64,000 nt of DNA from Gnetum montanum (Eukaryota; Streptophyta; Gnetopsida; Gnetales; Gnetaceae). Under the pieces are notes generated by a model. That model ran no database searches, was not told the DNA's origin, and worked only from the letters and a program-made list of their open reading frames with translations. Below are positions 57,551 to 64,000 of this stretch, piece after piece; the stretch's first letter is position 1, and every line of letters starts with the position of its first letter. The translations under genes and the position numbers were made by a program. The stretch is from positions 370,093 to 434,092 of the forward strand of contig MNCI01037513.1 of assembly GCA_015680685.1 (NCBI GenBank), written 5' to 3'.

Positions 57551-57641
57551 CTTGATATCGAGTACTCGATATCAAGTGGGACGCAACATCGAATACCTAA
57601 TATCAGGTACCCAATATCATGTGACACAAAACCTATATATA
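57551..57641 (+). promoter_or_regulatory. U3-like module with TATA box upstream of ORF3 in B
   Basis: A 26-bp perfect palindrome (57551-57576, centre AGTACT, arms containing GATATC) is followed by further AATATCAGG/CCAATATC repeats and TATATATA at 57634-57641. This is the same order as at the start of the LTRs (palindromes then TATA), but it lies about 0.55 kb upstream of ORF3 inside the element. An internal promoter for ORF3 is inference. Confidence 0.5.
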
Positions 57642-58128
57642 TGACCCCTATGGTGCCCAAACTTTATTCTCATAATTTGTAGCTAGGAGAATTGTTCAAA
57701 TTTTCTCTTGCGATTCAGAGCTCTACACAACCAACTACAAATTATGAAATTTGGCTCTCTACCACTCCAATTCTCATACCATTTGAACCTATTTGACTAC
57801 AGAGTGTTCAAGTTAGTCATAAGGGGTGTTTGCATGAGAAGCTTGTTCCAATTTCCAAAATTTACTATCACTTGAAGGATGTTATAAGGGTAAGAATGTT
57901 AAAAATCATAAGTGTTATACTGAAAAATCAATCGTGATAATGCCAGAAACCTTAATTTTTCCACCCACAGAACCATAAATGTTATAATAAGTCACATATC
58001 AGAAAAAAGAAACCAATTGCAAAGGGTCATAAAAGATGAGAAACACTTTTTGGGGATTTTCCCTAAAAATTTTTGTAACTCTACAATCATATGAACTAAG
58101 AACTTAATGAACTAAGGTAACGAGTAAG

Positions 58129-60655
58129 GTATAAACTACTTACTGATGAAGAACACAACCTTAGAAAAATCCAATCTTTGCTTGATTATAAGTGGTCCCA
58201 AAAAGAGGAGCATAAGAAGAACCTTCATAGAGAGCAGCCAAGCACCCATGAGGTGGCTGAGGCCACAAGGTGAACATGTAGAGCATGAGGAGCAAGAAGC
58301 CCAATTTTTCAGCATCCATTAAGAGGCCCCTGTTACTGGATAGTCAGTCCAAGGAGAGGCCACAAAACTACCAGCTCCCATGCAGGGACAACATCCCACA
58401 TTGTCCCCTAATTACCTTGTAGCCATCTAGGAAAAGTCCACGTTGATCATGGTCATTGTGAAAATGAACTTCAGGTTATTTATGGAGTTTGCTCCAAAAG
58501 TAGTTCAGATGCAACTTTAGGCATCACCTCTGTGGCCCATTCTTTCAGACAATGGCAAATGGTAGCTTTGCGAGACTCACCAATTCTGGCACAACAAAGA
58601 CAAGGGTACCACTATCAATATTTGTGGAGTTAATGTCTCATTCTCAATCAAGGAAATTTTAGCAACCCTTAATTTGCTAAATAAAGGGACTAAGGTAGCC
58701 CATCTATCCACCACATTTGACCCTAACACTAGAAAACTATGGCTAAAACGAGCATACAACAAGGAAGAGAAAACATATAATGAATTGAATCTCAAGGAAA
58801 GGACATACTTCAAGATCATTACATACCATCTCTTCCCAACCAAGGGGCTTAACAAGATTTCAACATATGCAGCTAAGGGAAGTGCTATCTTAATGGGCAA
58901 ATGCATGACCAATCTTTCCCAATTCTACTTTATCAAAATTTAGAGGTGGTTTAAGGAGAAAAAGGCAAGGAAGCCAACACTTCCATTCTCTTGCCTAATC
59001 AAAAGGTTATCCAAACATGCTAGAATCATAGGATACATAAATCATGTTCCTAGGAAGGCTCATAATGTTTCATTTGCAAAGTTGCTCAAACCTTTCACAC
59101 CAAGAAAAGACCTTGGTGAAGAACAAGAACCAAAGAAGGAAGTAGAACCAGAAACAGAAGTACAACATGAGCCTACACATCGCCCTAAAACATAATCTCT
59201 ACCACTACCACCATTGCAAGATTATAGGCCCTAAATGAGCCATCTATAGAAAATTGCTGAAGCTATTAGTTGGGGAAGCAAAGATGAATCTAATCTCTTC
59301 AAAGTAATCAATGATGTCAGACATCCTATCATTTCAATTGATCCAACAAGAGGAGAGATCTAGTTATAATTAGGAGGAGGATCCCAATGATCCAGGAAAA
59401 TCTATGGAAATGTTGCTTCCTTCCTTCCAAGTGATGCTTGAAATTAGAGAAGGTACCATAGTTGTGGTAATGCAGCATTAGGATGTGGTAGGCATAGTAG
59501 AAGCGATTACGGATCACATCAAGGAATCATTTAATGTACATGTTGTGCCCCTTGTAAATCTTACTAGGATTAGAGATATGCAGATACTGACCAAGACTTC
59601 GATGACTCCTACGGTGCATGAGGATGTGCTAGACTGCTTGCTGCAGATAAGGTAAGTGATGACCACCTTGCTTGACATCCCTAGCGATGTCACTACAACA
59701 CAGTTAGATCTCATAGCCACCAAAGGAAAGTTGGTCATGGCTAAATTTAGGGCAAAGCATGTAGAAGAAAAAGTGCAAAGGCTACAACAAGAGCTGATCA
59801 CCCTTAGAGTTGAACAATGGGATCTTGTCTGATTTGTTGCACCTAACCAGTTGGAACAATTCAAGATAGAGCAGCTGGCCAAGCTGACTAAGAAGAACAA
59901 AGCTATAAAGCAAGAGAAGGAAAATGTGGTCTGGAATGCCTCAACTACTGATGCACAATCCTATGCATACAAAAAGGCATTAATAGTAGTGTAAAAAGAA
60001 AACAAGTAACTCATCGACAACAATTCAAGGTTGACCATAGTTGAAAAGTAAAAGAATATTCTAGAGGAGAGTGTCCACCAGTTGAGAGAACAACTAGTGA
60101 GGGTCAACCAAGAATAAATAAATTGGCAAGGAAAAATAGAACCCTCTCAATGGAGGAGGTCCATGCTATTTGAGAAAAATCTGCAATTGTGATTAATGCA
60201 TGGCAAAATAAGGGTAAGAAGCATGAAAAATTGAAGGAGCACTTCAACGACTAGGTAGCCACGTATAAGCAAATAAATGAAAAGAAAATCTAGATGGCTA
60301 AAGTTAGTATTGGAGCCATGTCAGTGTGAAATCCTAACTGGGAACCCATCTTGGATAGTTACTTACTAGTCCATTAGGTGGAAGTAAAAAATAAAGACCT
60401 GTAGATCAAAGATTTGAAGGAATACATGGCATTGGCTACCATCAGATATGCCACCCTTTTCATGTTAACAGCAAGTTGGCCCAAAAGTGAGCTAGAAAAA
60501 TAGGTAGTAACCACTTATGCATTATATGAGAAAGAGTTTGTGGATAGAAAAAATGCTTTGCAAATGATCCATGTGGCAAACTTGGAATTGAAGGTGGTTA
60601 AATCCAACTACCATGGACAAAGGAAAGTAACCAATGGAGGAGCCACTACATCCTA
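58129..60655 (+). pseudogene. Element B ORF3: transposon-protein-like domain plus coiled coil
   Basis: Candidate intron 58129-58191 (donor TAAG|GTATAA; acceptor decayed to AA); start codon now GTG (58192). Domain (about 58425-58945): LIMVIVKMNFRLFMEF, GTTINICGVNVSFSIKEILA, LNKGTKVAHLSTTFDPNTRK, LKERTYFKIITYHLFPTKGL, AAKGSAILMGKCMTNLSQFY; this resembles the plant transposon protein domain (PF20167-like, from memory). Then an acidic linker (DLGEEQEPKKEVEPETEV), a long coiled-coil region (about 59560-60180; HVEEKVQRLQQELITLRVEQ, LTKKNKAIKQEKENV, LEESVHQLREQLVRVNQE) and KDLKEYMALA, YALYEKEFVDRKNALQ. The extreme C-terminus found in A and D is missing. Confidence 0.65.
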
Positions 60656-60855
60656 GCACTACATGAGCTTCCCAATTTTTGTCTTGTAATATTGTGTCTA
60701 CATTTTTGTAAATCACCACTACAGCATGTAAAAGTCAATTATTTTGTTTAATGTTTAAGTTAGGCAATAATTCCATACCTTCCCAATATTTTGTAAAGAA
60801 CTTGGTCCTCATTTTATTTAATTTAAGAACAAGTTTTAATTTAGTTATGGGGGTA
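60656..60855 (+). other. Element B end of 3' region and polypurine tract
   Basis: Conserved pre-LTR block with CCAATATTTTGTAAAGAACT and the polypurine tract ATGGGGGTA at 60847-60855. Confidence 0.8.
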
Positions 60856-62652
60856 TGATGAGTCATGAATTGGTTAGCCCTAATATCATATATTTGGTAT
60901 CAGAGCCTTGATATCAAATACCCAATATCAAAGCCCAGAAGCAATGTCGAATATTCGATATCATCTCTTCTATGCTGGCCTATAAATACAACACTTAGAT
61001 GCATAGTTGGGATATAGTTTTAGTTCTCAGTTTTTGATAGTCTTTCTTAGATTTGATATTTGTAATCATACAACACCTTTGTTTGAGTGTGACGTACTTG
61101 GAAATGTTACATGATTGGAAATAAACATCAAGATTACTTCCATCCTTGCCGCATTCACTTAGATTTGTTATTACTTTAATTATTTACTATTTCTTTAGTT
61201 AAATGTTTCCATTTATTATTATTTACTATTCCTATTATTAAGCAGAATGAGTACGACTTAATCATGAGCACTTAAGTGCAAATACTTGATAATCCAGTAG
61301 TGTATCGTTTGGCACACCAAGTGACATACACTTAGCAATCCCAATGGTAGTTACATGACATAAAAGGCATGTACGGATGATTAGGAATAGATACTCATTG
61401 CATGTAGGCAAGTTTAGGTTTTACTTTCCATTGTTCATTAGCTTAATTAATTTATCTCTTCATTTTCATTAGGAGCAACATAGGATTAGACAACATCATA
61501 TGCGTCACTTTGGACTAAACCATACGTGACAAAGCTACCACTAGTCTGAGTGGGAAGACAATGAACTATAATCAAAGCATAACAATCTAAATGCCACAAC
61601 TAGTCCCATTCACAGAATTCGACCAGATTGTGTGTGAACGCTTATGATTCATATGGTTGGTGATGAGTGGCGAGGTACCCCTACACTCAACCATATGAAT
61701 ACGAGCGTTCACACACGATGCAGTTGAACTCCATGGATAGGCTAGTTGTGGTATCTAGATAGTTACACGTTGCTCGCAATTCGTTGTCTTCCCACCTTGA
61801 CTAGTATTTGCTTTGTCACGTATGGTTTAGTCCAGAGTGAGGCGTATGATGTGATCCTAAACTAGTGCTACTCCTAGAGACAATGGAAAATAATCTTGAT
61901 TAACTAATAAGTAATAGGAAATGAAGTCTAAGCTAGCCTAAGTGTGATGAGCATCCTTTCCTTAATCATCCATACACAGCTTAGACCTCGTGCATGACTA
62001 CTACTGGAATTACCAAGTGTAGATCCTAGGTACACTACTGGGTTACCAAGTAGTCACACTTAAATGCTCGTGATTAAGTCATACTCATTCCATAGTTAAC
62101 AAAAAGAATAGTAAATGATGGTAAATAAATATTAACTAAGAAAATAATAAATAACAATAACAATTAAATAATTAAAACTAAGTGAAAGCTGCAATGATGA
62201 ACTAATCTCGATCTTTATTGCCGATAATGTGCATGTCCAAGTACGTCACACTCAAATAAAGGTTCCGTACAATTACAAGCATCACACTGTGGACATGCAC
62301 TTGGGAAAATAGTCTAACTCCTATGAAAATAAACTGCAAGAGCTTCCCTACAATTAGCCCAAAAGATGCCTAAGTGTGGTAGGTACACGCTTATTTATAG
62401 CTAAAAATAGACTTTGCGTAAACGGGACCACGTCGACGCATGGGTGGATGCGTCGATGAGGCCACGTATATGGGGCCCCATATACGTGGCCTAGTTAACG
62501 CAACCTCAATATTAGGGGTCCGATAATAGGGGTCCGATAACAGGAGCCAGACCTAGTGTCTTGTATTAGGGTTCCAATAACAGGGGTTCGATAATAGGAC
62601 TTGACAAACCATGACTCATCAGTTGGGCATAGGGGTACCTCGTCACTCATCA
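60856..62652 (+). mobile_element. Element B 3' LTR, interrupted by a solo LTR
   Basis: The parts 60856-61660 and 62622-62652 join (sharing GTTGG) to an LTR of 831 bp, comparable to the 854-bp 5' copy. Ends GTCACTCATCA. The insertion lies 31 bp before the LTR end. Confidence 0.85.
61661..62621 (-). mobile_element. Minus-strand solo LTR (961 bp)
   Basis: TGATGAGTGG..GACTCATCA with target duplication GTTGG (61656-61660, 62622-62626). Minus-strand landmarks: TATAAATA near 62400, AATAAA at 62219-62214, a 34-bp perfect palindrome at 62459-62492, and an inverted repeat CGACGCAT..ATGCGTCG (62434-62455). There is no internal sequence, so it probably arose by recombination between the two LTRs of a full element. 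Confidence 0.9.
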
Positions 62653-62657
62653 ACACA

Positions 62658-63352
62658 TCTATAGGAATCAAGGGTATATGCATTGAATCCAAATTTCATT
62701 AAAAAGTAAATTCCCAAGAGATTATCTTATCCACAAGGCAACTACAAAAAATTCCATAATTAATAATACTATCAAAGTGGAGTTGCATTTCATCCTTAAA
62801 AGCATTACTGTCAATAGTGGCAAAACCAATAATCATGGAAAATGTCACCACCAATGCAGTAGCATCCTTATAAGCAATTATATCCTTATGGTAATTATGT
62901 CTAACAACTTTTTTCTCTACTCAAACTTACCACTCCCACTACTACTATCCACTAGACTAACATATGCCTTTTACTCTAAGGGCTAAATCATTTTCTTACC
63001 CTTCACATTCACCTCCTATGCATCCTCAATCATATTACACTTGTCTTTTTCCATTACCACCTCCACAAATGCAAGGTGAGATACCTCCTTACCCACATCA
63101 CAGAAAATGCTACTAGAGTTGTAAACATGAAAGTGAATGATAGTTTTTGTGGTTTCAAACCTAAGTCTTGGAGATGTCTTATCTTTAGACTTGCTAGTCC
63201 ACCCAAACCCATGCAAGCATCTTTGGTTGTGAATCCCATACCAATTGTAACAACATCCAATATGTCACACGGGCTACCTTTAAACCAAAACTCAAATATA
63301 CAATATCATGTTGACCCATGTCATAACCTCTTAGATTAAACCAAGTATCTTT
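62658..63352 (+). pseudogene. Element D' gag tail after element B
   Basis: Readable as YALNPNFIKK (62668-62700) and IPKRLSYPQGNYKKFHN, matching the LNPKLVQ..YPQGNY stretch of D gag (8755-8815), then the Tyr/Pro/His-rich tail and SPPKPMQASLVVNPIPI. Supports D' as a continuing element. Confidence 0.7.
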
Positions 63353-63830
63353 CCTAAGAAGAAAATAGATCCTGGGAGACCCCTAATTTATTTATAAATG
63401 ACTAGAAATTCATGTTGTAAGGCTTTGTTAAACTAAGAGTCCATGATGAACTTAGTCTCTTATGAAATATATAAAGCTTGGAATTTATCCTCACTCATAA
63501 AGTGTAATATCATATTGAATCCTGCAAATCAGTCCATCACTATTCCCTTATGATAAGTAAAGGACATTGTAACCATCATTTATGGGTTGTCCTACGTAGC
63601 TAATTTATTGGTAATCCATATAGATAATTGCAAAGAAAAGTTTCCAATTATTATGAGAAGATCTTGGCTAAGCCTAATTGATGCTAAGATAGGAATTACG
63701 AACCTATTCTTTAAAATTTTAAAGGAAAATAATCATAAGAAGACTAAGAAGAAGAGAGTTCCATGCATTACATATTCTGATATTGGGTGTAATTGTATGT
63801 AGCAAAGGGTTTAGATAGTTAAGTAAAGAA
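63353..63830 (+). pseudogene. pro: Element D' protease (decayed)
   Basis: MMNLVSYEIYKAWNLSSL at the active-site region (Asp lost), VTIIYGLSYVANLLVIHIDN, KFPIIMRRSWLSLIDAKIGI, KKTKKKRVPCITYSDIGCNC. The order matches the protease segments of C and D. The rest of the element (63831-64000) is readable only in fragments before the window ends. Confidence 0.75.
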
Positions 63831-64000
63831 GCATCACAATATGAAATTTGTGTGAAGAAATAGTATGTGTACAAAAGTTCCTATACATGATAGCCACTAA
63901 ATAAGAAGGCACCCAGTGGTTGATAGCAAATCAAATTTGCAATTCTACAATGGTTATGGAACCATAAAAAGCCCTCATAAATTCTCACATTAATAGAATA

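Larger units (their letters stand above)
46861..62657 (+). mobile_element. Element B: non-autonomous gag plus ORF3 retrotransposon
   Basis: Element 46866-62652; flanking 5-mers ACATA (46861-46865) and ACACA (62653-62657) differ by one transition. Contents: 5' LTR, primer-binding site, gag, second polypurine-like motif, [element A], 3' region with U3-like module, ORF3, polypurine tract, 3' LTR containing a minus-strand solo LTR. No pol is present. Without the nested insertions it is about 8.9 kb. Confidence 0.85.
35446..64000 (+). mobile_element. Element D': second tandem unit, interrupted by C and B, cut by the window edge
   Basis: Pieces: leader and gag start (35446-35690; ATG at 35585), S1 (35690-36115), [C], S1 and truncated internal LTR (45188-about 45690), gag (about 45700-46865), [B], gag tail and protease (62658-63830). 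The pieces join collinearly when C and B are removed. Its 3' end lies beyond 64000. Confidence 0.75.

Noticed and set aside
59514-59900. 128-codon minus-strand Ser/Cys-rich frame
   Set aside because: Shadow of the coiled-coil part of ORF3, which has heptad-rich sense text and counterparts in D.

Overview
The window is plant nuclear DNA made almost entirely of old, mutated, nested LTR retrotransposons. I found no convincing host gene. The large-genome, gymnosperm-like impression (many layers of very old insertions, no genes) is inference; the species cannot be read from the sequence. Decay is dominated by C-to-T and G-to-A changes, and many stop codons sit where CAA, CAG or CGA would be expected.

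Layout. (1) 1-2297 is the 3' end of a + strand element (F), inserted into a - strand LTR whose remainder is 2298-2899, with that element's 3' internal region running to at least 3300. (2) Element D runs 4123-35445: 5' LTR, leader, an internal second LTR, gag, protease, ORF3, 3' LTR. It is split by element E (9100-28496), a 19.4-kb Tat/Ogre-like Ty3/gypsy element with 1.68-kb LTRs and a near-identical 5-bp target duplication. (3) The D 3' LTR (34531-35445) is followed by another primer-binding site, leader and gag, so a second unit (D') starts there and runs off the right edge. D' is interrupted by element C (36116-45182, 883-bp LTRs, TSD atcat) and by element B (46866-62652). B holds element A (50418-56356, 818-bp LTRs, TSD aaaac), and a minus-strand solo LTR (61661-62621, TSD gttgg) sits inside B's 3' LTR. 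(4) From 62653 the D' gag and protease resume.

A, B, C, D and F look like one superfamily. They share a U3 palindrome cluster, a TATAAATA box, an AATAAA signal, a conserved LTR end (GGGGTACCTC..CACTCATCA), a primer-binding site matching the tRNA-Asp complement apart from transitions, and a polypurine tract ATGGGGGTA directly before the 3' LTR. The features fit the Athila branch of Ty3/gypsy. Only C retains pol pieces (RNase H and integrase; RT is deleted). A, B and D carry gag (D also protease) plus a 3' open frame, ORF3, in the env-like position, and so look non-autonomous.

The most interesting feature is in E. Gag-protease and RT-RNase H-integrase are separated by about 6.4 kb that contains a multi-exon gene in antisense (about 15769-19375) with recognisable GT..AG introns. 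Its central exon resembles the same plant transposon/mobile-domain protein type that I see in the sense ORF3 of B and D. Two different retrotransposon lineages in this window therefore seem to carry related accessory proteins in opposite orientations.
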